64,000 nucleotides of DNA from Desulfococcus multivorans (GCF_001854245.1 NZ_CP015381.1:1585001-1649000), one strand, 5' to 3'. Positions 18,859 to 28,664 are shown, counted from the first letter of the stretch. The notes: generated from the sequence alone by a model not told the origin. Translations and numbers: made by a program.

Positions 18859-20675
18859 ACCACCTGTTTTTGGGCGATATTGGCCAGGTTGTCCTCGCCG
18901 TGCAGTTCCTCGATGTAGTCGCCTGCAAACGGAAAACTGAAGGAAACCCGCTGCTCCTGGTCACCGAAGTTGAGCGCTACAAGGCTGAATTGTGCCTCCC
19001 AGCACCGGGCGAAGAGCATCACCCCCTTGCTCTGGTATCGATTGAAATGGTTGTAGAAGTAATGTTCCCCGCAGCGCATCTGTATCCGGTTTCGCCGGAT
19101 TCTGATCAGCTTGCGCACCAGCGAAATGACGCGTTTTCCGATGGGATCGTAGAAATAGTCCCACCGCACCGGCCGGAACATGAGGATGCGTCCCCATCCA
19201 TGTTCGGGAACGGCGTAGTTCTCCGCAAACTCCTGTCCCTGCCAGATCATGGGGATGCCCTTGGCGGTCATCAGGCCGATGAGATAGGGTTGGGTTTTGA
19301 ACCAGAGACCTCGATCTCCCTCGCTCAGGAGATCGCTGCGATCACGGTTAAGGATGCCGAAGTTGCAGACGAACCGCGAGTGATCATGATTTTCGATATA
19401 CTGAAGGGCTGATTTGGCGAGGGAATCTCCGCCGGACGTTACCTCGGTCGGATACTGGAAAAGGCCGAACCGAAGCCCGAGGCTTTCGAGGTCGGAAGGG
19501 TTCCCAAGCGTCGCCCGCCTTGCCGCTTCCAGGGTCTCGTTCTGCCAGGTGCAGGTGGAGTAGGATGTCTCGAGAATCTCCCTGGGCGCTTCAAGCTGTT
19601 CGGCACACTGGATGAGCCGGATCCCCTCGTCGCCGGCAAAGCGTCGCCAGTGTCCCCCTTCGGCCGTTTTCGCCTTCAGGTGCTGGAAGGTGTGATAGAC
19701 GAGAGCGGCATAACCTTGTCCCATGGGGCCGTCCCAGTAATTGGGAACGCAATCGTATCGGAAACCGTCGATATGATAGCAGTCGAGCCAGTGATGGTTG
19801 ACGGTAAAAAAGAAATTCCGTGTAAAGGCATGCCGAAAGTCCGTGCTTTCGCCAAAATAGTTCTTGGCGAAGGATCCCATGAAGGGGTTTTCATTGAAAC
19901 CCAATCGGCGATAGAGGTAGCTGTAAGGAAAGCTTTCGCTGGTATGGCCGTAGACGGCGTCCAGGATGACGGCGATGCCCCGCTGATGAGCGGCATCGAT
20001 AAGCCGCTGAAAGTTTTTGCGGTTGCCGAATCGCTCGTCCACGCCAAAATAGCCGATGGGCAGAAATCCCCAGTCCACGGTGTTGGCCGTGTTGGATACG
20101 GGCATGATCTCGATGCCGTTGATGCCAAGGTCCGCCAGATAATCGAGACGATCGATGGTGCGGTCGATGTCTCCGCCGAATTCGCTGATCATCAACTCGT
20201 AGAGCACCAGATCGGACAGGATGGGGACCGTCCAATGCGTTTCGGCTTCGCTCCACTGATAAGGGACATACCCGATCGTTATAGCCGACAGTTTCCCGAC
20301 CCCGAATTCCCGGGCGAAAGGATCAATGATCCAGTCCACGTCGCCTGAGATATCGGGATGTTCAAGCAGGTACCGATAGACGTATTTACCGGGCTCTCCC
20401 CACCGGGAGGCTGCGTGAGCTTTGGGGCGGGCACCGATATCGACCTCGGCCCGCCAGATATCGCCGTAGTCCGGGTCTTCGCCATGGGTCATCTCAAACC
20501 TCTCAGGGGCGATTTCCTGGAGGAACTGGTCGTGTTCATGGATGATCTTGACCCACATGCGATAGCCGGAATCGGCTGAAATCCAGGGCATCAGGATGCT
20601 GAAGTTGACGACACGGGGGGACGTTTCCCGGGGACCCAGCCGGTGAAGCGGCAGAAGCGTCATCTGTTCCGTCAT
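18801..20675 (-). CDS. GH13 alpha-amylase family enzyme with N-terminal domain
   Basis: The 624-residue protein has an N-terminal beta-rich domain (about 1-170, CBM48-like by position) and a GH13 barrel. The conserved regions are VILDAVYGHTSES (region I), GFRYDCVPN with the nucleophile Asp (region II), LIQCAEQLEAP with the acid Glu (region III) and IENHDHSRF (region IV). A C-terminal all-beta domain follows. The layout resembles branching enzymes and maltooligosyltrehalose trehalohydrolases; the exact substrate cannot be fixed. It lacks a signal peptide and so should act on cytoplasmic glycogen or maltodextrin. It is not next to other glycogen genes. A GAGAGG site precedes the ATG at 20675. 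Confidence 0.85.
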   Translation of the reverse strand: MTEQMTLLPLHRLGPRETSPRVVNFSILMPWISADSGYRMWVKIIHEHDQFLQEIAPERFEMTHGEDPDYGDIWRAEVDIGARPKAHAASRWGEPGKYVYRYLLEHPDISGDVDWIIDPFAREFGVGKLSAITIGYVPYQWSEAETHWTVPILSDLVLYELMISEFGGDIDRTIDRLDYLADLGINGIEIMPVSNTANTVDWGFLPIGYFGVDERFGNRKNFQRLIDAAHQRGIAVILDAVYGHTSESFPYSYLYRRLGFNENPFMGSFAKNYFGESTDFRHAFTRNFFFTVNHHWLDCYHIDGFRYDCVPNYWDGPMGQGYAALVYHTFQHLKAKTAEGGHWRRFAGDEGIRLIQCAEQLEAPREILETSYSTCTWQNETLEAARRATLGNPSDLESLGLRFGLFQYPTEVTSGGDSLAKSALQYIENHDHSRFVCNFGILNRDRSDLLSEGDRGLWFKTQPYLIGLMTAKGIPMIWQGQEFAENYAVPEHGWGRILMFRPVRWDYFYDPIGKRVISLVRKLIRIRRNRIQMRCGEHYFYNHFNRYQSKGVMLFARCWEAQFSLVALNFGDQEQRVSFSFPFAGDYIEELHGEDNLANIAQKQVVWLTVPSNYGRIWTIVTAE

Positions 20676-20995
20676 TTGCGTAGCCTCTCATGTTGGACAG
20701 ACCGTCTGAGATAACGTGGGGTGTGGTGAGATGAAACGCCGAACACGTGCGAGCCCAACTAAAAATTCCGCATGTTTTTTGGTAGTCGATTGTGGTCGAG
20801 CCAGGTTCGGTCTGAGTTATAGCGGTAAAAATAAGCTTCTTCCGCTTTCTTTTCAAGAAAAACCTCAAATCTTTTTTTGCCGGGTGGTATGGTGAAACAC
20901 CTGTTGGTTGACAGGCCGCAGGGGGCAGGGTAGATATAGGAAGCGCCGGTCGGGGGAAAAGACCGGCAATTGATGGACTGATCGGGACGCAACGG
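20676..20995. other. Intergenic region between divergent genes
   Basis: This 320-base region separates the GH13 gene (minus) from larC (plus). It includes a T-rich and C-rich stretch around 20825-20880. I saw no clear promoter, operator or RNA element and no convincing frame. Confidence 0.4.
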
Positions 20996-22213
20996 ATGAA
21001 GATCGCTTATTTTGACTGTTTTGCGGGTGCCGCCGGGAATATGATCCTGGGTGCCCTCCTGGACGCGGGTCTTGACGTCGGGCGCCTTACCGGCGAGTTG
21101 GAAAAATTGGGCCTCAAGGGATACGATCTCAGGGTCTTTTCCGCCATTCGACGCGGGATTGGTGGGACGTTCGTCAATGTCGCGGTGGACGAAGCCGTCC
21201 ACCGTCATCAGCACCGGCGGCTGCCCGGGATTCGGGCAATGATCGAGAAAAGCAGCCTGAAGCCTGCCGTCAAGGCGAGGAGTCTTGCGGTGTTTGAACG
21301 TCTGGCCGATGCTGAAGCGACAGTACATCGAATAGCCAGGGACGAGGTTCATTTTCACGAGGTGGGTGCCGTGGACGCGGTGGTCGACGTCGTAGGCGGT
21401 GTCGCCGGACTGGACCTACTCGGTGTCGAGGCGGTCTATTGTTCGGCGCTTCATGTCGGGGGCGGTACTGTGGCGAGCGCCCACGGCATCCTGCCGGTGC
21501 CGGCCCCGGCCACCGCCGAGTTGCTCAGGGGGGTTCCTGTTTATGATCAGGGGATTCGGAGCGAACTCCTCACACCCACGGGGGCCGCCATTCTCACCAC
21601 CCTCGCCTCGGGGTTCGGACCCATGCCGGCCATGCGGACGGCATCCGTGGGCTACGGTGCCGGCACGGCCGACCTCGAAATTCCCAATCTGCTGCGTGTT
21701 CAAATCGGCGACACCGAGGACGACGCTGCCGGCTATCGGACCGAGCAGGTGGCGGTGATGGAGACCGTCGTGGACGACATGGATCCCCAGATCTGGGGTC
21801 ATGTGGTTCAACGGCTGTTCGATATGGGGGCTCTGGACGTGTTTTTGTCGCCTGTCCAGATGAAAAAGCACCGTCCGGGCACGCTTGCGACCGTCGTTTG
21901 CCGGCCGGAGCACGTGCGGATTTTCGCAGACGTACTGATGCGCGAGACCACCAGTATCGGCGTTCGATGGCGGACCGAGGACCGAATTACGGCACGCAGA
22001 GTCGTCGTCTCCTGCGACACGCCGTTGGGGACGGTCCGCTGCAAGTTCGCCTTTCGGGAAGACGAGATCATCAATGTCAAGCCCGAGTATGACGATTGCC
22101 GTCGGATTGCCTGTGAAACGAATCTCCCCTTGAAAACCGTTATGGAAACTGCGAAACGCTTCGCCTTCATACGGAAACGAGAGACCGGCAGTGATGCCGA
22201 GGGGGCTATTTGA
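20996..22213 (+). CDS. larC: Nickel-pincer cofactor biosynthesis protein LarC
   Basis: The 405-residue protein matches the LarC family (formerly DUF111): it starts [20 protein letters not shown], has [17 protein letters not shown] with the paired His residues, a proline-rich [11 protein letters not shown] segment, and the C-terminal ferredoxin-like domain with [10 protein letters not shown] and NVKPEYDDC. LarC is the CTP-dependent nickel insertase that completes the nickel-pincer nucleotide cofactor of lactate racemase. LarA, LarB and LarE are not nearby. The 3' end overlaps the convergent guaC gene by eight bases. Confidence 0.9.
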   Translation: MKIAYFDCFAGAAGNMILGALLDAGLDVGRLTGELEKLGLKGYDLRVFSAIRRGIGGTFVNVAVDEAVHRHQHRRLPGIRAMIEKSSLKPAVKARSLAVFERLADAEATVHRIARDEVHFHEVGAVDAVVDVVGGVAGLDLLGVEAVYCSALHVGGGTVASAHGILPVPAPATAELLRGVPVYDQGIRSELLTPTGAAILTTLASGFGPMPAMRTASVGYGAGTADLEIPNLLRVQIGDTEDDAAGYRTEQVAVMETVVDDMDPQIWGHVVQRLFDMGALDVFLSPVQMKKHRPGTLATVVCRPEHVRIFADVLMRETTSIGVRWRTEDRITARRVVVSCDTPLGTVRCKFAFREDEIINVKPEYDDCRRIACETNLPLKTVMETAKRFAFIRKRETGSDAEGAI

Positions 22214-23243
22214 AGGTCTTGTTTTCCTGCTCCGTCGTCCGGATGAAGGTGGTCCGCTTGGCCAGTTCCTTGAGCTTGGCTGCCCCGACGTAGGTGCAGG
22301 TCGAACGGATACCCCCAAGGATGTCCTGGACCGTACCCTCAACGCTTCCCCGGTAAGGTACGATAACGGTTTTTCCCTCGGAAGCCCGGTATTCGGCAAC
22401 ACCACCGTTGTATTTTTCCATGGCCGTGCTTGAACTCATTCCGTAGAACTCGACGCATCGCTCGCCGCCAAGTTCGAGAATCTCCCCACCGCATTCGTCG
22501 TGTCCGGCGAACATTCCCCCCAGCATGACGAAGTCGGCTCCGGCCCCGAATGCCTTGGCCACGTCGCCGGGGCAGGTGCAGCCGCCGTCTGCGATGATGA
22601 GGCCCTTGAGGCCGTGCGCCGCATCGGCGCATTCGATGATGGCCGAGAGTTGGGGGTATCCGACGCCCGTCTTTACCCGGGTGGTGCAGACCGATCCCGG
22701 CCCGATACCCACCTTGATCATGTCGGCCCCGGCCAGGATCAGCTCCTCCACCATCTCCCCCGTGACGACGTTTCCGGCGGCGATGAGCTTTTCAGGAAAC
22801 GTCTCCCTGATTTTCTTGACATAATCCACGAAAAACTCGGTGTAGCCATTGGCCACGTCGATACAGATGAACGAAAGTTTGGGGCTGCGCCGAATAATAT
22901 CCTTGAGTTTGATGAAGTCTTCATCCGAGGCGCCGGCACTCACCATGATGTGATCATAGATGGAAGGTGCCCTGGTTTCGAGGAAACGCTGCCAGTCGTC
23001 CGGGGAATAGTGTTTGTGGACGGCCGTGAGCAGGCCGTACCGGGCCAATTCGTCGGTCATGGCAAAGGTGCCCACGGTGTCCATGTTGGCGGCGATGACC
23101 GGGATACCGGTCCAGGTCTTCTGGGTGTGACGAAACACGTAGGTTCGGTTGAGATCCACCTGAGCGCGACTTTTGAGGGTGGAGCGTTTGGGGCGGATCA
23201 TGACATCCTTGAATCCGAGCTTCACTTCATATTCGATGCGCAT
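22206..23243 (-). CDS. guaC: GMP reductase
   Basis: The 345-residue product (ATG at 23243 with an AAGGAAC site) matches GMP reductase in length and motifs: [12 protein letters not shown] at the N terminus, the IMPDH/GMPR active-site loop [20 protein letters not shown] with the catalytic Cys, [20 protein letters not shown], and the [13 protein letters not shown] segment that distinguishes GMP reductase from IMP dehydrogenase. No CBS domains are present. It reduces GMP to IMP and ammonia with NADPH. An upstream in-frame extension to 23276 is not needed. Confidence 0.93.
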   Translation of the reverse strand: MRIEYEVKLGFKDVMIRPKRSTLKSRAQVDLNRTYVFRHTQKTWTGIPVIAANMDTVGTFAMTDELARYGLLTAVHKHYSPDDWQRFLETRAPSIYDHIMVSAGASDEDFIKLKDIIRRSPKLSFICIDVANGYTEFFVDYVKKIRETFPEKLIAAGNVVTGEMVEELILAGADMIKVGIGPGSVCTTRVKTGVGYPQLSAIIECADAAHGLKGLIIADGGCTCPGDVAKAFGAGADFVMLGGMFAGHDECGGEILELGGERCVEFYGMSSSTAMEKYNGGVAEYRASEGKTVIVPYRGSVEGTVQDILGGIRSTCTYVGAAKLKELAKRTTFIRTTEQENKTFK

Positions 23244-23592
23244 GGATATGTTCCTTGGATGAGAAGCTGTTGACAAGACCTAACGGGGCCACAATTTGTC
23301 GGGGATCTGAACGAAGGGGTCGAAAGGTTTTTTAAACCCAACCATTGGCCTTCTGTTGGTGCGATGGATCCTTAAAGGCCCTTTTATTCCATACAGGTAA
23401 AACCAGCTCGAATGCAATGCGGTTTTTTAAAAAATTCGATTTGCTCTGATGCGATCGGCTGAAGGCGATCCCATAATGAATTTGACATCGCGGAATTATC
23501 CATTATAAATAAAGACATATTTCCAATCAGCCCTTGCGGTCGCCGGCAACGGTAAGGAAAAATATTCCATCAATATTCCGAGAGGAGGATCC
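23244..23592. other. AT-rich intergenic region with one promoter
   Basis: The 349 bases between guaC and the MBL-fold gene are AT-rich in their second half. They include the sigma-70-like promoter listed separately and an A/T run near 23430. No other element was recognised. Confidence 0.5.
23482..23509 (+). promoter_or_regulatory. Sigma-70-like promoter for the MBL-fold gene
   Basis: TTGACA (23482-23487) and TATAAA (23504-23509) are separated by 16 bases, about 85 bases upstream of the MBL-fold start. This is one of the best promoter matches in the window. Confidence 0.65.
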
Positions 23593-24429
23593 ATGAAAGC
23601 ACGGTTGACCATTCTGTGCGAAAATTCGATCGGCGTACCGCTTGGCGTCATCGGTGAGCACGGTTTTTCCTGCCATGTGGAGACGGATAGCGGCGAGTAC
23701 TTGTTTGATACCGGTCAGGGCTTTGGAATTCTATCGAATGCTCTGGCCCTTGGCAAGGACCTGAGAAAGATCGCGGCAGTCATGATCAGCCATGGCCACT
23801 ATGACCACACCGGCGGGCTGCCGGCGGTCCTGAAGATGCGGGGCGATGTTCCGGTCCACGGACATCCGGGCATCTTTGTTGAGCGATTTTACAGCGTAGG
23901 CGGCAAGCGGCGGGACATCGGCATTCCTTACCGACGAAGCTGGCTGGAATCCCTGGGTGCTGATTTTCGTCTCGCTACCGATATGACCGAGGTGGGGCCG
24001 GGTGTTTATCTGACGGGAGAAATTCCTCGGAAGACATCTTTCGAGAAAGGGGATCCCCACATGTTCGCTCGTACGGCCGACGGGCGGACGTTGGATCCCG
24101 ACCCGATTCCGGACGATCTGTCGATGATTGTCGATTCGGACGCGGGCCTCATTCTGGTATTGGGATGCGCCCATGCCGGTATGGTCAATATCATCGAACA
24201 TGTCATGGCCGAAACCGGCCGGGACCGGATCTATGCCGTCATCGGCGGCACCCATTTAGCGTTCGCAGGCGATGCACAGTTTGAGGAAACCGTCAGGGCC
24301 ATCGACCGATACCGTATCGACAAAGTGGGGGTTTCTCATTGTACCGGCCTGGAGAGGGCTTCTCAACTCCATGCCCGACTGAAGGAGCGATTTTTTTTCG
24401 GTTGTGTCGGATCGGTGTTGGACGGTTGA
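23593..24429 (+). CDS. MBL-fold metallohydrolase, RFA-P synthase-like
   Basis: The 278-residue protein is a metallo-beta-lactamase fold enzyme. Metal ligands are visible in SHGHYDHTGG, in GCAHAGM and in GGTHL, and a substrate-pocket SHCTG motif lies near the C terminus. This pattern matches the subfamily annotated as 7,8-dihydropterin-6-methyl-4-(beta-D-ribofuranosyl)-aminobenzene-5'-phosphate synthase, common in anaerobes that do not make methanopterin, so the true substrate is open. It has a strong ribosome-binding site (GAGGAGG) and its own promoter. Confidence 0.85.
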   Translation: MKARLTILCENSIGVPLGVIGEHGFSCHVETDSGEYLFDTGQGFGILSNALALGKDLRKIAAVMISHGHYDHTGGLPAVLKMRGDVPVHGHPGIFVERFYSVGGKRRDIGIPYRRSWLESLGADFRLATDMTEVGPGVYLTGEIPRKTSFEKGDPHMFARTADGRTLDPDPIPDDLSMIVDSDAGLILVLGCAHAGMVNIIEHVMAETGRDRIYAVIGGTHLAFAGDAQFEETVRAIDRYRIDKVGVSHCTGLERASQLHARLKERFFFGCVGSVLDG

Positions 24430-24582
24430 TATTTTCGATGAGTTGGACGGCTCGGCGAAACGAGAAAAGTCCTGATCGGATGCGCCAGTTAAACGTTGAC
24501 ATCCCCGTTCGTTTTGGAGAGCATGCATCTCGGTCTGCAAACACCGACGGGACATCCGGGAATCGGATCGACAGGAGACGAC

Positions 24583-25104
24583 ATGATTATTGAATTCAAG
24601 GGAAAACGCCCCAGAATCGGAAAGAATGTGTTCATCGCGCCGAACGCGGTGGTGATCGGCGACGTCGAGATCGGAGACGGATCGAGCATTTGGTTCAATA
24701 CGGTCATCCGGGGGGATTCGGACATCATCCGGATCGGCCGAAGCACGAACATCCAGGACAATTGTACCGTCCATATCGACGAAGGGAAGCCCACGATCAT
24801 CGGCGATAACGTGACCGTGGGTCATAACACCGTGGTGCATGGCTGCATCGTCGAGGATCTTTGTCTCATCGGCATCCATTCGACCGTTTTGAGCGGTGCC
24901 CACATCAAACGAGGTTCCATCATCGCGTCCAACGCGTTGGTCATGGAGGGAAAGACGGTGGGACCTTTTCACCTGGTGGCGGGCGTGCCGGCCACCCTCA
25001 AGAAAACGCTCCCCGAGACGATTCTCGATGTCTTGAAGGCGTCTGCGGAGCTCTATCGCAATAAAGTCCGCGATTTTCAGGCGGCGAAGATTGTCGAAAA
25101 ATAG
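24583..25104 (+). CDS. Gamma-class carbonic anhydrase-like hexapeptide-repeat protein
   Basis: From the ATG at 24583 (AGGAGA site) the product has 173 residues built of left-handed beta-helix hexapeptide repeats. The conserved NTVIRGD, NIQDNCTVH with the first metal His, and VGHNTVVHGC with two further His residues correspond to the zinc/iron ligands of the Cam/YrdA family. It may hydrate CO2 or be a structural relative with unknown activity. The family is common in anaerobes. The next gene follows after 25 bases on the same strand. Confidence 0.88.
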   Translation: MIIEFKGKRPRIGKNVFIAPNAVVIGDVEIGDGSSIWFNTVIRGDSDIIRIGRSTNIQDNCTVHIDEGKPTIIGDNVTVGHNTVVHGCIVEDLCLIGIHSTVLSGAHIKRGSIIASNALVMEGKTVGPFHLVAGVPATLKKTLPETILDVLKASAELYRNKVRDFQAAKIVEK

Positions 25105-25129
25105 TTATTCAGGAAAGAGGACATGAAAG

Positions 25130-25423
25130 ATGCACGAACTGATCAACGAAAGCGGATGGGTGTGGGTGTTTGTTCAAGATCCCGGCAATGATGAGCGGTA
25201 TGTCGGTCAACACTATCAGGAAGACGATATATCATTCATTCCGGCGTTTATCGAGAAGGAGGAGGCGCTCAAGTGCTATAGTCGGATGAAACTGGAGAAA
25301 GGCCGAAAATACGAAGCCCAGGCAGTTCACTACGACGACCTGATCCGGGAGGCGGCCGCCAACGGTTTTGTGGTGTTTCTCCTCAACGGTCAAGGTGAGA
25401 TCATAGACAAGATTCTGACCTGA
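25130..25423 (+). CDS. Conserved hypothetical protein, 97 residues
   Basis: I do not recognise this small acidic protein. It begins MHELINESGWVWVFVQDPGN, contains FIPAFIEKEEALKCYSRM, and ends with VVFLLNGQGEIIDKILT, a pattern of alternating strands and helices that suggests a compact alpha/beta domain. It has no signal or membrane segment. It lies 25 bases after the carbonic anhydrase-like gene and is followed by a strong hairpin terminator, so the two probably form one transcript. Confidence 0.7.
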   Translation: MHELINESGWVWVFVQDPGNDERYVGQHYQEDDISFIPAFIEKEEALKCYSRMKLEKGRKYEAQAVHYDDLIREAAANGFVVFLLNGQGEIIDKILT

Positions 25424-25430
25424 AAGCATG

Positions 25431-25468
25431 AAACGCCGCCGGTTCTTCCGGAAACGGGCGGCGTTTTT
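25431..25468. terminator. Rho-independent terminator, probably bidirectional
   Basis: AAACGCCGCC (25431-25440) pairs with GGCGGCGTTT (25457-25466) and is followed by a T run on the plus strand. On the minus strand the matching T run ends the transcript of ferredoxin 1. It is placed between convergent genes. Confidence 0.85.
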
Positions 25469-25530
25469 ATCATCATAAGCGCCTTGCGACCCCCGTCATC
25501 GGTTACGGCGGGGCTTTGGAGATTTCAGGC

Positions 25531-25719
25531 TCAGTTCTCCTCGACGGTGATCGCATCCACTTCGCAAACCTCGACGCAACTTTCGCAACCGATACACTCC
25601 TCAGCATTTACAGGGACGGATTTGCCGTCCTGCATTTCGAAGACCTCCACGGGACAGACGTCTACGCATTCTTCACATCCGACACATTTCGTTTCATCTA
25701 CGGTGGGGGTAAAAGCCAT
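25531..25719 (-). CDS. Ferredoxin, 2[4Fe-4S] (copy 1)
   Basis: The 62-residue protein has two clusters of the type CVGCEECVDVCP and CIGCESCVEVCE, each with the CxxCxxCxxxC pattern; the second cluster ends CEVD instead of CP. It is highly acidic. Such small ferredoxins carry electrons at low potential between dehydrogenases and reductases in the cytoplasm of anaerobes. An AAAGGAC site precedes the ATG. It is a paralogue of the ferredoxin gene 317 bases away. Confidence 0.93.
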   Translation of the reverse strand: MAFTPTVDETKCVGCEECVDVCPVEVFEMQDGKSVPVNAEECIGCESCVEVCEVDAITVEEN

Positions 25720-26036
25720 TTTTTTGTCCTTTCAAATCGGATTTCCATGGCCTCGACAAAAAGACGCCATGGAGATCCGGAAGGCAGTGCATGAGCACTG
25801 AATCGATATTTTGGATAACGACGGTATCTGACACGGATATTTTCCCCGAAGGATAAACAGGGTCACCAGATCTATGATACCTATATGGACGTTGGGCGGT
25901 AGGCTGAGGCAGGGAATGATTGTGCAATAACCGTCTACCATTTGGAAAAAATAACAATATGCCGGCGTTCGTTCAGGCCTCCCCGATGCTGAATTGTTTG
26001 TCGGGGAGGCCCACCGGTTACCTGGGGACGGCGCTG
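25720..26036. other. Region between the two ferredoxin genes
   Basis: This 317-base stretch separates the ferredoxin genes. A hairpin at 25977-26010 lies just past the end of ferredoxin 2. The rest should contain the promoter of ferredoxin 1, but no convincing box pair was seen. Confidence 0.5.
25977..26010 (-). terminator. Hairpin downstream of ferredoxin 2
   Basis: GCCTCCCCGA (25977-25986) pairs perfectly with TCGGGGAGGC (26001-26010) around a 14-base loop. No T run follows at once on the minus strand, so termination is likely but not certain. Confidence 0.55.
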
Positions 26037-26222
26037 TTAGTCTTCGACCAACTCAATGGCGTCCGCTTCACAGACCTCGACACAGCTTTCGCACATGACG
26101 CATTCATCCGGGTTGACCACTTTGGATTTGTTGTTCTCCATCTCGAACACGTCCTGAGGACAATTATCCACACATTCTTCACAGCCAACACATTTTTCTT
26201 CGTCAACGACAGGGTAGCCCAT
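26037..26222 (-). CDS. Ferredoxin, 2[4Fe-4S] (copy 2)
   Basis: The 61-residue protein has the motifs CVGCEECVDNCPQDVF and CVMCESCVEVCEAD, with the same spacing as its neighbour and about half of all residues shared. The two genes probably arose by tandem duplication but each has its own ribosome-binding site (AAGGAG here) and a hairpin, suggesting separate transcripts. Both second clusters lack the usual Pro after the last Cys. Its function should be low-potential electron transfer. Confidence 0.93.
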   Translation of the reverse strand: MGYPVVDEEKCVGCEECVDNCPQDVFEMENNKSKVVNPDECVMCESCVEVCEADAIELVED

Positions 26223-26436
26223 TCTTGTATCTCCTTTTAGGGTTGATTAACGATCCGAATTTTTTATATTCATCGGAACTTATTGGATATTTCACTTTGG
26301 CTGCCAATCCGTCATCCGGTTTTGGCCGCCGAAAGTGCCTTATACCAATTGTGGGATCGAGTCAAGCCTTCATCACCATTTTTCAGACACCGTTAATGGT
26401 GTGCTATTGTAAAATTCTGTATTAATACTAAAATGA

Positions 26437-28050
26437 TTAAATATCAAAAATATTTTTCAACCCGTCCCTGAAAGAAAGCGCCAACTCCGACGATACGTTA
26501 TGATCAAATATCTCGCCGTCAGGGGTCATGCCGCGGATGCGGCTGTCATGGAAAAAAGCGGCAAGCAAAGCCCTCCCAAGGCGGTTGCGAGACCCGTGTG
26601 GATCGAGACCGGATTCCCGGAGAGGCCTTGCCTGAGGCAGGCGCTCACCTGAATTCAGGAGCAAACGCATGAAGCCGAGAATTCGTCCCAGGCGAAGCAA
26701 GGTGACCGACTCCCGCCGGGTGGTCTTGAGGGAAAGCGGAAGCGCAGTGGATCGCATGAGGGAAAATCGTTTCGGAAGAAGGCCGTCATTCGAGAGTTTC
26801 GCGTAGTCGGCGCTCCCGGGCGCGGGATAGTAAACCGAAATTCCGGCGAGGACGTCGAGGTCGGCCAGATAGAGAAGATCCCGGAGGGAATCCTGCGCTG
26901 ATTGGTCGGGAGCTCCCACGATAATGTAACAGACGACGTTCAACCCCTCCTCCCGGGCTGCCGAAACGGCCGCTTCCGTCGCTTTTTTAACATCCGGGCG
27001 CCTGAATCGCCGGAGTTGCCCCGGTGCGGTCGTCCCCAGGGAGAGGTTCAGCGTACGGAAGCCCGCGAGTTTCATGGCGCGGATCATCGTCGCATCCAGG
27101 GATGGGGCAAAAAGCCCGTTCATGGCTCTCAGCTCCAAATCGAGACCCTGAAACCGCCGTGCCGTGTCGTCGAGAAGCGCCAGAAACCCGTCGCGATCCA
27201 GTGAAAGGTTTTCATCTTCGAAGTCGATGAACCTTGCCCCATAACGGGTGACGGCCGTCTCCATCTCGCGGATCACCTGCGCCTTGGATCGTACCCGATA
27301 GCGGACGGCACCTCCGCCTACGGCACAATAGCTGCAGTTCATGGGACAGCCTCGGCTCGTCATGACCACCGCGGCGCCCTTATGGTTTCGCCGATAGTAG
27401 GCATGCCGGATCAGGTCCAAAGCGGGGAGGGGATGGGCGTCCAGGTTTTCCAGCTCGACAGGGGGGCTCACGGCGAGGGTACGATCGGGCTTTCGAAAGA
27501 CAATGCCGGGAACCGCCGAGACATTTCTGCCCTTTCTCAGGGCGCAGGCCAAAAGGGTCATGGCTGTCTCGCCTTCTCCCCGGATGACAAAGTCGACGGC
27601 ATCTTCGGCCATGACCGTCTCGGGAAGGACCGTTGGATGGTGACCGCCCATGACAATGCGGCACCGGGGATGAAAGGCCTTGACGGTTCGAGCCGTTTCC
27701 AGGGCCTCGTCGCTGTACGCGGTGAACAGCGAGGAAATGCCCACCAGAAATGCTCCGGAGTCACGGGCCGTTTTTCCGATATGCGCATAGCTGTAGCCAA
27801 AATGTTTGAAGGTATGGAAGAGACCGAAGGGCGAGATGTCGATTTTGCCGTAGAATCTTCTCAGATAGTCCATCTCGGAGGGTAGTGCGATCTCCCGGGA
27901 TTTGCCGACGGCCAGGGCGTCCATAATGTCGACGGTGAATCCGTTTTTCAGCAGTTCGGCGGCGATACAGGCCAGACCGTAAGGAATGGTCCGTTTTTCA
28001 GTGAGGTAGAAATCCCGGATGGGGGGCTGGATCAGCAGGATGTCGGCCAT
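26437..28050 (-). CDS. B12-binding radical SAM protein
   Basis: From the ATG at 28050 the protein has 537 residues. The N-terminal 150 residues resemble a cobalamin-binding domain (ADILLIQPPIRDF, then GGHHPTVLPETVM). The radical SAM domain follows, with the cluster-binding CPMNCSYC at about residue 230 and a GAPDQSAQDSLR segment. Members modify lipids, hopanoids or cofactors, or act as methyltransferases; the substrate here is unknown. A TTG at 28077 is another possible start. It lies downstream of an HsdR_N-like gene on the same strand. Confidence 0.85.
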   Translation of the reverse strand: MADILLIQPPIRDFYLTEKRTIPYGLACIAAELLKNGFTVDIMDALAVGKSREIALPSEMDYLRRFYGKIDISPFGLFHTFKHFGYSYAHIGKTARDSGAFLVGISSLFTAYSDEALETARTVKAFHPRCRIVMGGHHPTVLPETVMAEDAVDFVIRGEGETAMTLLACALRKGRNVSAVPGIVFRKPDRTLAVSPPVELENLDAHPLPALDLIRHAYYRRNHKGAAVVMTSRGCPMNCSYCAVGGGAVRYRVRSKAQVIREMETAVTRYGARFIDFEDENLSLDRDGFLALLDDTARRFQGLDLELRAMNGLFAPSLDATMIRAMKLAGFRTLNLSLGTTAPGQLRRFRRPDVKKATEAAVSAAREEGLNVVCYIIVGAPDQSAQDSLRDLLYLADLDVLAGISVYYPAPGSADYAKLSNDGLLPKRFSLMRSTALPLSLKTTRRESVTLLRLGRILGFMRLLLNSGERLPQARPLRESGLDPHGSRNRLGRALLAAFFHDSRIRGMTPDGEIFDHNVSSELALSFRDGLKNIFDI

Positions 28051-28106
28051 GGCGTGTCGACCGGGTTTTGCGGGCAAGGGGCGCTCATATGATCACATCA
28101 CCGCGA

Positions 28107-28664
28107 TCATGCTTCGCCGCTCATGATGCGGTTGACATTCATGCTGTCATAGGACCTGAAAATAAGGCCCTCCCGGTATCGCTTTTCTTCGGGAAAGGCT
28201 TCCGGGCTCATGTCCGACAGGCGTCGGGTTGCATCATCCTTTGAGGGAACGGCATCGAGCCCCTGGGCGATCCTTTTTCCGGAAAGGGTCTCGATCACCA
28301 GGGCGGTCTTTCCGTCTGACACCACGGCATAGGGTGAGGGGAATGGGGTCAGAAGTCTCGCTGCGGCAACAATCTCCCGTTCCCGCGACCCTAGTGAGCC
28401 CGGGGCGCATTTGATACACATCAAAATTCTTCCGGCAATGCGGACCACGATATCGATTTTGGAACGATAGATTTCGCCTGCGATATCGACCTCGAGGGGA
28501 AGGTCCACGGTGATGTCGGTTGGGAAAAACCCCTTCTCTTCGACCAGAAAGCGTTCAACGGCCTGACGATTTTCCTCGGCCCCGATGTTGGGTACGGTTC
28601 TGCCGGTGATGAAATCCACGAGGGTTTCCGTTTGAGGGTGAGGGACCATGGCGTGTTCCTCCAT
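28107..28664 (-). CDS. HsdR_N-like nuclease-fold protein
   Basis: The 185-residue product resembles the stand-alone N-terminal domain of type I restriction enzyme R subunits (HSDR_N_2): an FLVEEKGFFPTDITVDLPLE segment, then KIDIVVRIAGRILMCIKC as the nuclease-fold core, and VVSDGKTALVIET. The full PD-(D/E)xK triad is not clear, because the usual E-x-K is replaced by IKC, so it may not cut DNA. No HsdM or HsdS gene is nearby. Similar small proteins are common in deltaproteobacteria outside restriction loci. Confidence 0.65.
   Translation of the reverse strand: MEEHAMVPHPQTETLVDFITGRTVPNIGAEENRQAVERFLVEEKGFFPTDITVDLPLEVDIAGEIYRSKIDIVVRIAGRILMCIKCAPGSLGSREREIVAAARLLTPFPSPYAVVSDGKTALVIETLSGKRIAQGLDAVPSKDDATRRLSDMSPEAFPEEKRYREGLIFRSYDSMNVNRIMSGEA

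Noticed and set aside
28107-28664. Restriction-modification or defence island
   Set aside because: Only an HsdR_N-like domain is present, without methylase, specificity or other defence genes nearby.
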